64,000 bases of DNA from Volvariella volvacea V23 (lineage: Eukaryota > Basidiomycota > Agaricomycetes > Agaricales > Pluteaceae): the NCBI GenBank assembly GCA_000349905.1, contig KB722736.1, positions 302,609-366,608 on the forward strand, in the 5' to 3' direction. The notes below the pieces were generated by a model. That model made no database searches. It was given only the letters and a program-made list of their open reading frames with translations, and had not been told where the DNA came from. A program made the translations under genes and the position numbers. Below, piece by piece: positions 36,457 to 50,315 of this stretch. Every line of letters begins with the position of its first letter. The stretch's first letter is position 1.

Positions 36457-38554
36457 TGACAGCCCCTAAATTGACCAGCATGTATCAACGAAATTCCTAG
36501 CTCACCGGAGCGATTGTGGTCGACCTATCAAAAGTGCGGCATTTGAATACAGAGAATCCGAAAGAAGGCGCTGAAAGAAGATAATTTGGTTTGATGTCGA
36601 AAATTAGACTGTATGGAAGCACTTACGAAGTGGTTCTAGGAGGATGAATTATTGTGTTCTCCGCAGTTTCTTACGGCACTAGTTTCGTGTTTCGAATTCT
36701 GCCTTTGTTAATACCTCTACGTTTCCTGTTTCCTTTCACGAAATGTTTTGAACTCGGGGCTGAGAGAGCCCAGTCTCATATTTCTTACGTCTTGTGTCAA
36801 TACCTGAGCCAATAGAAGTGGCTTCAATTCTTTTGAAGCCATATAAGTGCGCCAGAATTGTTCACCGGCTTTCAACCTGTACACCTGAGTTTTTTGTCTT
36901 TCATGGCAAGTTGCCACGTTCCATTCTTTGTACTCTGTAGTCATGCAACTGACAAGTATTCTAGAAGGACCATGCTTGAACGAGTTTAGTGGCCCCCAAT
37001 AACTACTTCTTGAAAATTTAGTTCACCAGATGCTAGATTGGAATGTGTCCGGAGGAAATGAGAACCCGTTGGCTTTATCGAAAAATTCTGTCTATATTTA
37101 TCGCACAAGGACTGCGAAGCTTATTGAATATGCATACTCCCGATGTCCTGAGCCTGACAAATAAAGCGTTGTATTTTCAATTTGCCTATCCACACACAGG
37201 AACACGAATGAGTGTATCTCGGGGCCTTTCAAATTTTTAGGTATAGTAATGGACCTAGAATGCATGCTCGGTGAGAAACGGTTGAGCTCCAGCAACCCCG
37301 TTGGTCAGTGGATGAAGTACGTTCGATTTCTCGACCTCAGTGGATGATTCTCCGCATATCTCGGAGTGCAGGGTCTCAAGCCAAGCATTGGCTATACTGC
37401 AACAGTACATTCATACAACATGCACACTTGCAATTAAACGCACTTGCGTTCAGTGCAGCCATCCCGAACGACTCCAGCGCCTCCCGGAGAAACAACTTGG
37501 GACAAGGCACGGCAGTTACCGAACCGGCGCCCCTTCCCTTCAATGGCCGAGAACGGAGACTATCAGCGCAATCACTCATGACACAAATGAGTTTGACTTT
37601 GTCAACCTCCGGCTACCGCGTTTTTCTCTTGACCGGTAAACAAGCTGAGCTGAATCAAGCAGCTTTACATGTCGAACGGTAACACGACTGCGCAAGCATG
37701 GGAGAGGATTAGCAAGGACCAGAGAGCCAAGGCGGCCTTGTCGCAAGCGTCAGCTCGTCAGCTAGTCCAATCTGGATTACGAGCTGTGACTTGAGTGATT
37801 TCATGTTGATTGTTGAGCATGGCGATATGCGGTGCGTAGTTGATACTCTTGGACACTCCTGTGATGACGGTATATTGGCATGAGAGAGCTGATCGCATCA
37901 CATCAGCTGGTTACTTTGCCATGGCTGGCGCAGCGCCTCGAGCTCACTTGTACTTTGTATTAATTGGCCCACGTTCAGCGGATCAGATATTTAAGGTGAG
38001 CGTCAAAGGCAGGTTGTTTACTGAACTAACCACCTGGTTCGCCCTTCAGAAGTCGCCTCGTGCTCGCTGGACACGCATTAATCGCTATCAAGAATCCACT
38101 GATCCCGAAAGCAATCAAGCATAGCTAACGGGCTTAACTTCAAGCCTCAGTGGCGTGACGTTAAGGATAGCAGGTTTGATCTCCCCGAACTTGACCGACT
38201 ATGGAGAATTACAAAATCGATTCTCAAAACGAGCATTTCCCGATGGGGTCTTACTGCGCTGTGGAACTGTAGTCATCTACTCCCTATACGTGTGGCATTT
38301 GTTCCTTGGAAGATAGATCCAGAGCAGTGCGGCAAAAGGAGATATTGATTTTTGCACCTCCCCTCCAATCTCCAACTTTTCCGCGTCACGCCGTTCGGGT
38401 GAAGTGAGGACAAGATATGAGTCGATAGCCACGTTTTGTCGGAGGTTTTGATGGGTTGAGAATAGTTCCTGTGCGTGTCGCCGTCTTTAGCGAGTCGGAT
38501 GGGCTTGAGCGCACTTGAACATATTGGGAGGTGAGCCTTTAATCATCAGTCAGA
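36457..38554. other. Long gene-poor interval
   Basis: About 2.1 kb without a supported exon. Several frames of 60-125 codons occur on both strands but overlap and show no domain or splice logic. No inverted-repeat termini noticed. Confidence 0.45.
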
Positions 38555-38560
38555 TATAAA
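38555..38560 (+). promoter_or_regulatory. TATA-like element of the P450 gene
   Basis: tataaa lies 127 bases before the ATG at 38687. Confidence 0.45.
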
Positions 38561-38686
38561 GGTAGTTGGAGGCAAAGTGCAACATCAGCACTCCCCTCAT
38601 CTGTATCTCTCCTTCACTAATCCCTTAAACCTACTAGGTGCTTCCAAGTCACCTTAATTCGACTATCACACGACTTTCTCTCCTTC

Positions 38687-41258
38687 ATGATCCAATCCAC
38701 CTTGAATTCGCTTCGGGACCTCCCAATGACACCTCTTGGGTCGCTCTACTCAGTGTTTATCTCATATTCTGTTGCTCTCCTCGTGAGGTGGTTACTACGC
38801 AAGTACTTCTATAGATCACCATTCCAGGGTATTCCGGGGCCTGAGCCTCAGTCTTGGTTCAAAGGTACGTATTCCATTTTCTCTATTTAGCCTGAGCGTC
38901 CACATTAATCTCATCCACCATAGGAAACCTTGGCCAGCTATTCAACGCAAAAGGTCTACCATTTCACCAGTCCCTAGTCGATGACTATGGTGGAATGGTA
39001 AAAGTATATGGGTTTTTTGGTGTAAGCTCTACTGCGTATTCCCTCATCATACATTTCTGATTGATCAATCGTCATTTTATAGGACGAACAACTATACATT
39101 TCCGATCCGAGGGCCTTACAACATATCGTGTCTAAAGACCAGGATGCATTCGAAGAGACTGCAGTATTCGCAGAGTGAGTTACTATGACGCGTGACTGTG
39201 ATATCGAGTCCTAAATTTTTGGACTCAAAGGACAAATAGAGTCATTTTTGGACCTGGCCTGGTTGGTAGTGTGGGTTCGTATGATCTCCTCACTTATAAT
39301 CCACCCCACGGAGTACTGAGCTTTGTTTTTATAGGCGAGCAACACAAGAGGCAGCGGAAGCTTGTCAGCCCAATTTTTGCGCTTAATCATTTGAAAAAGT
39401 TAATGCCAACTTTTTACGACATTGCGGAAAAGGCAAGCTCTCCGGGTATTTTCCTGAATTATGCGACTCATTTGAGGTATAAAGCTTGCTTCAGTAATGG
39501 AGCGCGAAATCATCTCTGCGCCTCAGTCGGCCCACGCGTCGAAGCCACATGCCGTTTTGGATATGTCAGAGCGGATGAGTAGAGTTGCACTTGAATCCGT
39601 TGGACGAACTATCTTGGGGTATTCGTTCGATCCATTGGACTCGCCACATAACAACCCATATACTTCGGCCGTCAAAGAACTGATGTAAGTTCCTGTCAAG
39701 ATAGTAAACTGAGTTATTTTGTTAAGCATTGAATTTGGTAGCCCTGCTCTCTTCTCCCTTTCTCTGGTTCGCCAGTTCGCACCTTTCCTTGTCAGACTCG
39801 GACCGGCGTGGTTCCGGAGAAAACTAGTGGAGTTAGTTCCCCATAAAGCGGTTCAAAGGGTAAAAGAAATGTCGGACGTCATGCATTTGAAGGCCGTGGA
39901 GATTTTGGAGGAGAGAAGGGAGCAGATTCGTCAGAACGCGGAGGGAAATGAAGATGCTAGGGATATCATAAGCGTGTTGCGTAAGTTCATAATGACCGAC
40001 TTGTGTGGTACTCCACTGACAACACTTTCTGCGACTGGATATCCAGTCCGGGCCAATGAACGTGCTGCGTATGAGGAACGTTTGACAGATCTAGAGCTCA
40101 CCGGGCAAATGACGTACGTGGGGACCTCACCAGACTTTGGCCCTTACTAAGCTCTTTTATGAGCAGTGTATTAATCTTTGGGGCACAAGACACGACATCA
40201 TCCGCGCTTTCACGTATAATATATATGCTTGCAGTACACCAAGATGTGCAGGAAAGTTTAAGGCAGGAAATCAAAGCTGCGCTCTCTATTCCGCCGTCAT
40301 CTGCGGAAACGATCGACACGGAGAAAATGAGACTTACGTTCGATCAAATTATGAAGCTGCCTTTGCTGGAAGCCGTACTGAGAGAGACTCTGCGATTGTA
40401 AGTTACCGACACGTGTGCGATGAAAAAAGGTTACTCATTTAGCCTTGATCGTGATACTGCGCAGATATCCTCCTGTGCCCTTCGTTAGGAGAACGTAAGG
40501 AAGCCATTTATCTGATTTGAGTTGCACTGCATTAATGTATCAATTACCTGATAGCACAATCAAAGAACGCACCATACCCTACTTAAAATCAAGTCAATCG
40601 GTAGAAGAGCAGCATGTGGATTCGGTGACGATACCAGTAGGGACAACATTATTCGTCAGTATTGCAGGCTCCAATCGGTTGGAATCGGTATGGGGCTCCG
40701 ACGCGAAGGAGTGGAAGCCTGAAAGGTGGCTCCACGCGGACGGTCTCCTGGCCCAAGAGCACGAGGCGGCGTCAGGATCAATGGGATCAATAGACCATCC
40801 TAAACCCCGTCTACCAGGCATTTACCATGGGATGTAAGGCTTATTAGCTTTTTTGGGGTGCTGACGTGTTCATTCGTCTTCGTGCTGTGATAGGATGTCG
40901 TTCTTTGGGGGGAGTCGCTCATGCGTGTAAGCCTTGTGTTTGCTTGAGTCTGCGCGGCCAAACCTGATTGATTTTTTTCTTTGACCATTGAATTGTGGTT
41001 CCACATGCGCAGTGGGTATAAATTTGCACAAATCGAGATGAGTAAGTGGACATTTTGGGGGTCAGGAACATAAGGCTGAGTCAAGTTGCGTAACCGCCAC
41101 TTTTTGCAGAGATTGTGCTGGTCACGCTGTTGTCCAAGTTTAAGTTTTCGTTGACAAAAGAGGAGATAGTGTGGAACTTGAGCCAGATAATAGCACCATC
41201 AGTTCGCAGAGAGGAAGAGGAGAAGAAGGGGCTGCCCCTATTGGTCAGTTTGGTGTAA
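38687..41258 (+). CDS. Cytochrome P450 monooxygenase
   Basis: Fourteen exons close in frame: join(38687..38864, 38924..39021, 39083..39174, 39231..39274, 39335..39432, 39485..39684, 39727..39980, 40047..40113, 40167..40397, 40465..40494, 40555..40833, 40894..40926, 41013..41041, 41110..41258), 593 residues. An N-terminal hydrophobic anchor (about 16-38) precedes the hinge G-I-P-G-P-E-P. The I-helix F-G-A-Q-D-T-T is at 348-354, E-x-x-R in R-E-T-L-R (E417, R420), then K-P-E-R-W and the haem loop F-F-G-G-S-R-S-C-V-G with ligand C534. It should be an ER-bound oxidase needing a P450 reductase. The substrate is unknown and no biosynthetic cluster surrounds it. It resembles agaric P450s with G-Q-L-F-N-A-K-G-L-P-F-H-Q; I assign no CYP number. 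The intron at 39433-39484 uses a GC donor. Confidence 0.93.
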
Positions 41259-41657
41259 ATAGCTGTACTAAATATTGATGTGATGCTCCTGTGACATCTC
41301 GACCTTATCCTCCTACCCCCACATTCATTCATCCCATCGTCCACGAGCCATGGAGACTTGAGTTGCCGAGGTCCAAAGGGTCCTCCCCTTCGCAAGTCAT
41401 TTACAATCCTGCACGCGCTCACAGAAACAGCCACGGCACTGTTCCTTGTAATACAATCAAGAACGAAGAAACAAGCAACGTTCGTAACTGCGAGGTCACC
41501 GTAACCTTTCACTGGCTATCGACGAAAACACAAAAGAACTGCAGTCATATAGTATTCGCCCTCATCTCCTTGCTTACAAGCAAGCATTGGAGCGCCCTCA
41601 TTTCCCAAGATACATTACACTACTACCATCCGGAGTTAAGAAGTTGCTGAAGGTTTC
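41259..41657. other. Intergenic spacer upstream of the GCN2-type kinase
   Basis: A 399-base spacer holding the P450 3' end and the promoter of the next gene. No other signal seen. Confidence 0.4.
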
Positions 41658-44600
41658 ATGGAGTCCACAGAGGAGAGACAACAGCTGGAGATTACGGCCT
41701 TGAAGGCTATTTACGGGGAGGATTTCATTGATTCTCCTCCACCGAAGGCTTGGAAGGTGTGTCGTCATGAGGCTCAATTCACCCATTATGCTTCGTTCTC
41801 ACCATCCGCCATCTCATTCCTGGGGTATTACTCTGCTATGTAGGGGGCAACGAGACTACCAGAGTTTACGATACGAATAGCACATCCAGAACCCACGCAT
41901 GCAAAAAAGATAAACGTGCACCTGAACGTCAAGTACGGTTCTTTGTCCTCGCTTCTCCACTCACGACTCAATGCTTTAACCTTTTTGTCTGCGTTTCCTT
42001 TGCTTTTTATCTCATTTTCGCGCACTTCTATCGCCACCTCTTCTTTACTCCAACGCTTCCACTCAATCCCCCGTCGCCCCGTCACCATCCTACCAGATTC
42101 CCGAAGACGTACCCCACCCTCGCTGTTCCCATGTTCTCGGTTCAAAAACCGCAGGGTCTTACCCCAGAACAAGTATCCAAACTTAGTCAAGCTATTAGTG
42201 CTGAAGTGCAGCGTGCTAGGGGATCAGAGATGGCCTTTCAGGTGAGGAGCCTCAACTCCACCGACCCTATCATTCCACTTATGCGGTACCACGTACCCTT
42301 TGATTATTGTGTTCTATCTTTTTGTCCATCAATCACGAACCCGGTACTTGCCATATCAATCCTTGAAGATTGCTACCTATTGTCAAGAATGGATCGCCAA
42401 CCATGTCGTCCTACCTGCCGATACTCCAGCTTCTCTGGCGGTGCAGAAGAATCAACGTGCTAATGACGAAGCAAAAGTACGCGTCTCCTCCACTCTTCTC
42501 ATTACGTTACATTCTAGTCTTACACGAATAATCTTATCTTTGCTTTGTTATCAGGCGCGTCAACAAAGAGCTCAAGAAGAGGCGTTGAGAGAAGCAGAGC
42601 TTGCACGTCAACGCGAACAGGAACTGGATGAAAAAATCCGCAACGAAGATGCCATGCGTCAGCAGTTGGTGAAACAGCAGCAACAGTACCAGCGTCGGCG
42701 GGCAAACTCTGAAGCAACGGAGGTTCCTACCAATTGGGACACCTTGACAGAGACTTTCCCGAACGAGATTGAGTATGAGAAAGGTGTGAGGTTTCATACG
42801 GTTAAAATCTTCTATCCAAGGCAAGGTGTGTCGTGGTGATTCGTGATGCGCTCTTTGAGTGCTGATTAGTCTGTCCTTTTCGGTGGTCATTACCGAAATA
42901 TTCGTGTAGAGGGATTGGGAACGCTTTATATGGCCGAACCCGTCTTTGACGATGTCAACACGACACTTCCTCTGGAGCTTTACGTCGTCACTTTCGACTC
43001 TCATTACTACACCACATCTCAAGGCAAGTATTGGAGGCTGCTAGTCTAATTTTTTCATCCTTATTCTCTTGTAGGCAGGAAGAAGATCAAGCAAGTTGAA
43101 GCCGAAATCCAAAGACTGACTACCATACGCCACGTCAATCTCGTCAGGATACTAGCAGTCAAGTTGCATATGCCACAGTCAAGTGGTGCTCCGCAGTTGA
43201 TGGTGCTTTCCGAGCAACCGCCGCCTCTTACATTATGTGCTATGCTGGAAGATTGTGACTATCTCAGAGAGGATAGGGCGACTGTGAGTGTTAACCTGTG
43301 GCGTGTTAACGGAGATGCTAATGTTTCCTTGTTGGACATCCTCGTGCTCAGGTGTATTTGAAGCAGATTCTCTTCGCTTTGAATGCCCTACACGCCGGAG
43401 ACCTCGTCCATCGAGGTATTACTGCCAAATGCATTGGACTTGAACCCGACCCCACTACCCAATACCCGTCTAAGAGAATCAAGCTCGGGCGATTATGTTT
43501 CCATACTCGACTCCTGGACTTGCACAGGTCCAACCCGTTTGGCGGAAATGTACCTCAGTATGTGGCAGACGAGTCCATCGTACCAGATGCTTGGTGAGCA
43601 AATGAAGCTTCAATTGTGATCAATGCAAGCCTTAATCCCATCCGTCTCTTCTACTTCCGTATGATGTAGGTTGTCGAAGGACGTTAAGAATGATTCTTCG
43701 TTGACCTACACACGTCACCGGGATATTCATTCAGTCGGCATTGTCTTGATGCAAATGTTGCTTGGGCTATACGTTACCCAGAACTACTCTGATATCCATT
43801 CAGCCCTTCAAGCCCTCCAAGCAGGTAAGCGCGTTTGACATCACGCCAAGTATAATCTCTTAACCAAACGTCAATTCCGCACCAGCTTCGATATCCACAC
43901 CGCTCCAGAAACATGCAGCCAACATGCTCCTCCAAACGAACAAGAAGAATTTATCTTGCCTAACCCTCCTCGCAGACCTTGCAGAAGCTTCCGCTACCCA
44001 ACGAATCCAGAATCACAGCCAAAGCTTCGGGCACAGTCAAGGCCAAGGCCAAGGTTTTAGCTTCAACTATGGTCCCAGCTATTTCGCCCCCTATCCTACT
44101 CCACCAGGCAACTATAGCCAAAGCACCATCGGCAGTAACAACGGTTTTGCAGGCGGCTTCCGAGTAGGCAGTCCTGGCTCCTATGACGCTGGTGCCGTCA
44201 TGGCAGCCGGTATGGCTGGACAAACAGGCACAGGAGCTGGTATTGGTATTCCAGGAAGTCAGACCCCGCATGCACCATACACGCCCGGTCAAAATGGGTA
44301 TGGGAATAAAACGCCGCCGATACCGTACCAAAAGCCGAACTCGCCGATACCTGGATTTGTGAGCCAGAGCCCGGAGGTGGAGTATTTTAGGATGCCGCCC
44401 AGGCCGAGGCAGAGTAGTCGATGGAAGGAGGATTGGGAGGAGCTGGAGTTGCTGGTAAGTGATTCGTCGCTACCATCGTGTTTCTGTGGAGTAGGATCGC
44501 ATTTGGGCACATGGCTAATTTGAGATCGCCTACTTGCAGGGCAAAGGCGCATTCGGGTCAGTTGTCAAGGCGCGAAATAAGATCGATAGTCGTATCTACG

Positions 44601-47600
44601 CCGTTAAGAAGATTAAGCTGCGGGCTTTCCAAGCAGATACCAGGATATTTCGAGAAGTCAACGCGTTGAGTAGGTTGTCGCACAGGAACATTGTGCGGTA
44701 TTACACAACCTGGCTGGAGACTTCTGAGCCTATGTCGACCGTCGTGTCCGATGAAAGCGGAACGGATGAAGGAACGATGAGTATTCCTGGATACGGAGGT
44801 ATCGGAGGTGTTCGGGTTCGTGGACATGATTTCAGCGGAATAGCCATAACCGTGAGTGAAGACTCGTCATCTGTGGGATCTGGGCTCGTGGGTAGTCTTA
44901 GGAGGAAAGGGAGGAAGCGTGGGAAAGGGAGTGATGATACAGAAGGCCCTGCCAGCGATGGTGATGAAGATGACGACGAAGATACGGAGGAAGACGATGA
45001 CGTGGACACGACAACAACTAGTACTAGTGAAAGGCATCTACCTGGTAATAGTCAAATAAGCTTCGGTCTGGACGACCTGTCAGCTTTAGACGACGAAAAC
45101 AGCCTTGAATCAAGATCTAGATCCTCCTTCCCCTCCATACACTTTTCTTCTAGTGTTGGAGGGAGCTCATCTGGGATGGGAGGAGGAAGCTCAGAAGACG
45201 ATGAAGATGGAGCTGGTACGGGACCGTTTGATAGCCTGTTCACGACAACGTCGGCTGGGAGTAAAGGAGCCATTGGCAGTGGAACAGGAGGGGGTAGTGT
45301 TGCTGGTGCGCTGACGATTCCCGGTGCGAAGGGTAGGTCCGGGCATGGATTAAGCGAAGGGAGAGACATGCTGGGAAGACTGACGATGCCTCAGCCAATG
45401 GTGTCAAGAACGCTATACATTCAGATGGTGAGTTTGTTTGAGCTTTAGTAAGGTTGATGTCTCAAGCGGCGTTCCAGGAATTTGTAGAGCGCCAGACCTT
45501 GAAAGAGGTGAGAGTAAGGTCAATCGTCGCCCATCTGCAATCTAACAACCAATTAGAGAGTCGATGAGGGTATCTCAGAAGAGGAGGCCTGGAGGTTGTT
45601 CCACCAAATCGTAGACGCTCTTGTACACATGTCGACCCTCGGGATCCTTCATCGGGATATTAAGCCCACTAATATCTTCATTGGTAAGCATACTAAAGCC
45701 ATCGCTGCCAGCCGTCACAATGTAACACTCTCTTCCCAGACGCAAAAGGAGATTGTAAAGGCAAGTGCCACTGAGGGTTTGAAGCTACTCGAAGGTTAAC
45801 AAAAGCACAGTGGGAGATTTTGGTCTGGCAACTTCTAGCCTGGCTGCCGTGGACCCCTCGGACAAATCACCAGCTGTTACTGCATCTGAGGAGTTGACAC
45901 TTGGTGTGGATTCACCTTCACCTTTTTAGCAACTCATTTATGTTTTTGTAGAGGTTGGGACGAGACTTTACATTGCACCCGAGGTCCAGTCTCGCAAACG
46001 AGGACCACGAAACCATTCTAAGGCTGACTTGTATAGTCTTGGGGTATGCCGAAATTCCCCTTCGCTTGCTCAACTACTATTAACACAAAATCTTACACAC
46101 AGGTTGTATTCTTCGAGATGAATTACAGCTTTAGGACAGCCTCCGAGAGAATTGCAGTCATCGAAATGCTGAGGAAACCCAATATATTCTTTCCTGATGA
46201 TTGGGACATAACGAGGGACCGTCAGAAAAAGAGTAAGTTTAAAAGTACATGAACTAGGCTCCACGGAATCCTAAATTTTTGTACGCCTAGTTATCACATG
46301 GTTGTTGCAACACGAACCAGATGACCGGCCTACTGCCATTGAGCTGTCACAGAGTCCGCTCCTGCCTCCTCGTCTGGAGGACGAATACTTCAAAGGTGCC
46401 TTGCGCATGATGGGTAAGTTCCCTGCCTCTAAGTTCATGTGTTTTAACGGTACTAACGGCCAAACTAGCAAAGCCCGACTCCCCACATCACCAAGCTGTT
46501 CTTTCTGCACTATTCACCCAAACTCCCCGCATCTCCCGAAACTTCCTCTATGACGCAGACCCAGAAGGCCCGGAAAACACTCTGAATGGTGTAGTCATCG
46601 AACAACTTGCGGCCATTTTCAGGTTGCATGGAGCTCTTGACATGGAGCCACCCTTGTTGATGCCGGTGATGGACCCAGACGATGAGAAGACTCACGCCAC
46701 GATGATTGATAAACAGGGTGATATCGTAACACTGCCGAACAGCTTGTTGCCGCCTTTTGCTAGGCTGGCTGCAAGGAGGACGCAGAGGAGAATTAAGAGG
46801 TATCATATTACCAACATATACCTACCAAAGTAAGCCCCATCCTAGTCGTTTATACAAAAACTATTGACTCTTTTTTTCAAAGCCCTATTCCTGGCCACCC
46901 CAAAGTCCACAAAGCGGCTATATTCGATATAATCACACCCGACTTGATCTCTGGCCCGAGCGCCTCAGGCGCAGAACTTATCTCCGTTGCTAACGACTGT
47001 CTGGACCGTTTCCCAAACCTCTCCCACCTCTACGATATCCACGTTTCACATTCCGGCAGTAAGTGTTCATGCTTCGTTACTTAACCCAAGGTGTTGATGT
47101 TTTGACTAGTTGTGGAGCTCATCATGAACCGATTACCTGCCACGCAAAGGCAACCCCTGATTGACCTTGTCAATCCCTCAAAGGCCATGATTGTGCAAAG
47201 GCGGGCGGGGATGCTGAAGAAGGGTGTCTTGCGAAGTGTCTTGGATGACTTGGAAGTTCTTGCAGAACCCGGTCAGTCCTTTTCATTCCTTGTCTTCTTG
47301 ACTTCTTTCCTAATCGTTATGGGTAAAAACAGAGGACGATTTTGATAGTGTTCTTCACAAACTGGAAAGACAATCTTCGACTTTGGTCCCTGCCCTGGAA
47401 CCCCTGGTGGAGGAATTGAAGCAGGCAGTGCAGTACGCTCAATTGGCTGGTGTCAAGAGGCAGATATTCTTCCATCCCTTGATGTTGGGAAGCCATCATT
47501 CCCACTTTAAGCACGGGCTGCTGATCGAAGTGGTGAAGAAGCACAAACGGACTGATGTACTTGCAGCTGGTGGACGGTAAGCCCGGTCGCATGATTTATT

Positions 47601-48751
47601 TCAGTGGCTATTGATATTCATATCCCCTTGCAGCTATGACACCCTTATCTCCCGCTATTACCCACCGAAGACCGTACACGAACCTCTCTGTGCGATGGGT
47701 CTTCAGATATCAGTCGAGAAGATTACGGCCACACTCGCAGTATACCAAGGAACCTCTGTGAAAGCTCTAGTCAAAGAGGAGCGATCGTTCGGGTATTGGA
47801 GTCCACGCCGCTGTGATGTATATGTCGTATCGCATCACCCTGGATATCTTCAAGACCGATTGGAGATTGTGTCACAACTCTGGAAGCATAATATTAGCGC
47901 GGATTTGATGTACGAGAGTGGGTTGGCGGATTTCGAGAGTGAGAATTATATGGACTTGTGTACGAGGGAAGGTATCTTGTGAGTAATCAAAAAGCCTCTG
48001 TTCGGTGTTGGGATATTGACTATTTCTTAATTAGATTCCTGGTGTGGCCTCGACCGCGCACAGGGCGTGCAAGGGATCAGCCGGCGCTTAAAGTCAAGAA
48101 CATCTTGAAAGGGAACGAACATGAGCGTGAGTGGTGTTTCAACAACTCCTTCCATTATGTCGCTGATGTCCTCTTAGTCTCGCGCCAGGAACTTGTCGGC
48201 TGGCTCCAGCACCAAATCGCGGAACAGAAACGCATAGATATCGCCACATCTGGTGCCCCAGCATTCACGGAATATTCCCAGCACCAGGCACCTTCGAAAG
48301 AACTTCCACCTTCGTCCGATGTTCAATTGCTCTTGCCCGTTGATTTGAAGAAGCAGCGGAAGCATGTTAAGCAAATATTCTTGGATCGGGGTGCGTGTTC
48401 CACTACTGCTTCTCTTCTTACTTCACTTTGTATTAACCACTTGCGTTCTCTACAGCATACGAAAAAGCCGTTGAGATCAAGTCGGCGATGAACCACGGTG
48501 TTCAATTCTTGGCGATCGACGTGCCCGCTACTGTACTCGAGCACATGACGCGTTCTTCTCACTGGATAACCGATGATGATGCTTGGAAGCCCATCTTTAG
48601 CTTTTTCCCCCCTGGGAATAGTGCTTATGCCCAACAATTGAGAGAAGGGATCGCGAGGAAGAAATCGGAAGGTGTAAGTTGGATATTGTTGTTTTCGGTG
48701 AGGGAGGATAGGGTGCAACTGTTGTCCCTTGGCGATTCGAGCCGGCCATAA
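41658..48751 (+). CDS. GCN2: GCN2-type eIF2alpha kinase
   Basis: A 26-exon model closes in frame: exons start at 41658, 41844, 42097, 42369, 42555, 42910, 43075, 43352, 43670, 43886, 44540, 45478, 45557, 45740, 45811, 45952, 46103, 46291, 46469, 46883, 47110, 47333, 47634, 48035, 48178 and 48456 (stop at 48749), 1797 residues. Order: RWD domain (1 to about 130, T-A-L-K-A-I-Y-G-E-D-F), charged coiled linker, degenerate kinase (about 270-480), active kinase (G-K-G-A-F-G-S-V-V at 668-676, K690/K691, H-R-D-I-K-P-T-N with D1007, D-F-G at 1025-1027) carrying a large acidic Ser-rich insert, HisRS-like domain (about 1185-1600) and C-terminal dimer/ribosome-binding region. Senses uncharged tRNA in amino-acid starvation and phosphorylates eIF2alpha. 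Introns at 43024 and 45761 use GC donors. Confidence 0.95.
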
Positions 48752-48800
48752 TGGAGATGGAGGAAGACGAAGAACTGTAATGAAGTAACAACGAAAGGTC

Positions 48801-48820
48801 GAACGAACGAACGAACGAAC
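48801..48820 (+). repeat. Microsatellite (gaac)5
   Basis: Five perfect tandem copies of a 4-base unit about 50 bases after the kinase stop. The surrounding interval 48752-49165 shows no gene. Confidence 0.8.
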
Positions 48821-49165
48821 TTAATCAAATGGCTCACCACTCAAATATTGATATTATTACACTATTCATAAAATCGTCTTTTCTAGTCCGATTTTCTATT
48901 CATTCTATTTTCTCTCTTCAAACTCATAACCTCTGCAATGTATATATCTACTCAAGTACCGGTTTCCCGTCATCGATGTCTCTAGTTCATACACTAGATG
49001 TAAAATTATACATACCATATCGTGGTCGTTTTTTGTTGAGGCAATCCTCATGTCGGGACAAGGGCAGGCGATCCGGCCAAGCGTCCGAGACCGAGCTGTA
49101 CTTTTTATCGTTTACGTAATCACTGGTGCAGCCACAGCGTCCAAACCCAGGCGCTTTAGCACAAG

Positions 49166-50315
49166 ATGGCAATAACCAAAAAGCGGCTGCTACCACCAAC
49201 GCCGTCCACCTCCCCGGACTCAGATGACTCTTTGTCTGATAACGATGCACCAGAAGCACTCACGTTGTCTCAAACAAAACGAGAGGTCAAGAAGCGGGAT
49301 AAGGACCTGAGGGAAGCTGAAGACAGGAGGAAGGAGAAGATTAAAGAGAGGAACAGAGGCAGGGATAAAAGACTGAAGGAACAGGCTGAAGGCAGAAAGA
49401 AGCGGAGGGATGAGGATGAGGATGAAGTAGGTGATGTGGAGGAAGGGGGCGATGATGAGGATGCTGATGGTATTCTCGCAAGAATGGAGAGAGCCATGAA
49501 GGATGCTGAAGCGGAGATGGATGATAAAGGTGAAGGTGATGACGATGACGACGACGAAGAAGAAGAAGAAGACGAAGACGATACATTGGGGTCGCTTGAA
49601 GACCTCAGTGATCTTGAAGGAGAAGAAAGTGGCGACAGCGAGGACTGGGAGGAAGATGACGAAACAAATGATGAAGAAGAGACACCAAAAGCCAACGGGA
49701 GGCTGTCCAAAAAAGTCTCATCCTCATCCTCGTCGAAGAAGTCCTTGTCAATAGCAAGGCTGACACCGCCGCAATCCGATTCCTTAAAATCAAATCCGAA
49801 AGCTAATTACCTTCCGGATGAAATTTTCACCTCTGCGTTTGCTGCTGCGTCATCTGATCAAAATAAGAAGCGCAAGCGAGAAGAAAAGGATTCGTCGAAG
49901 GCCTCAGCGACGAAGAAAAGCCGAAGAAAAACTAAATCCACAACAGATATCGTAGTAGGGTATGTTTCCCTGGCTATTTTGTTTACTGTATACTGAAGGG
50001 AGCCCGTTCATCGCATTTGTCGTACAGCTCTCGGGTTATCCGCTCGCTGAACAGTAATTCGTCGGCGCCCTCAACTCTTCCTTCCAAAAAAGCTACTCTC
50101 CCGTCAGGGAAGATCAATAGGTTCTTAGATAGAAATCTCGCATTAAAAAGCGGTAAAGCAAAAGGAAGAGGTTGGGAACGCAAACCTGGTATGCCCTTCC
50201 ATCCTAATTTGTGGGTCTCTGTTGTTGACGTTCGATGAACCTTTCATCGCTATCAGCCAATCTGGGTGTGATGAAGTCAAGCGGGCCAGCTGCTAGCTTC
50301 GTTCGAAATCGGTGA
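49166..50315 (+). CDS. Charged low-complexity protein, probably nucleolar / ribosome biogenesis
   Basis: Model join(49166..49959, 50028..50188, 50257..50315), 337 residues. A basic coiled stretch rich in K/R/E (about 35-90) is followed by long acidic runs of Asp/Glu (about 85-175), a Ser/Lys region and a K-K-R-K-R-E-E-K / K-K-S-R-R-K-T-K nuclear-localisation-like patch. The C-terminus is compact and conserved-looking: S-R-V-I-R-S-L, then L-P-S-G-K-I-N-R-F-L-D-R-N-L-A-L-K, then W-E-R-K-P-A-N-L-G-V-M-K. The last exon gives a better ending than reading through the second intron. Alternating acidic and basic runs with such a tail are usual for fungal nucleolar rRNA-processing factors; the exact family is not named with confidence. 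Confidence 0.75.
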
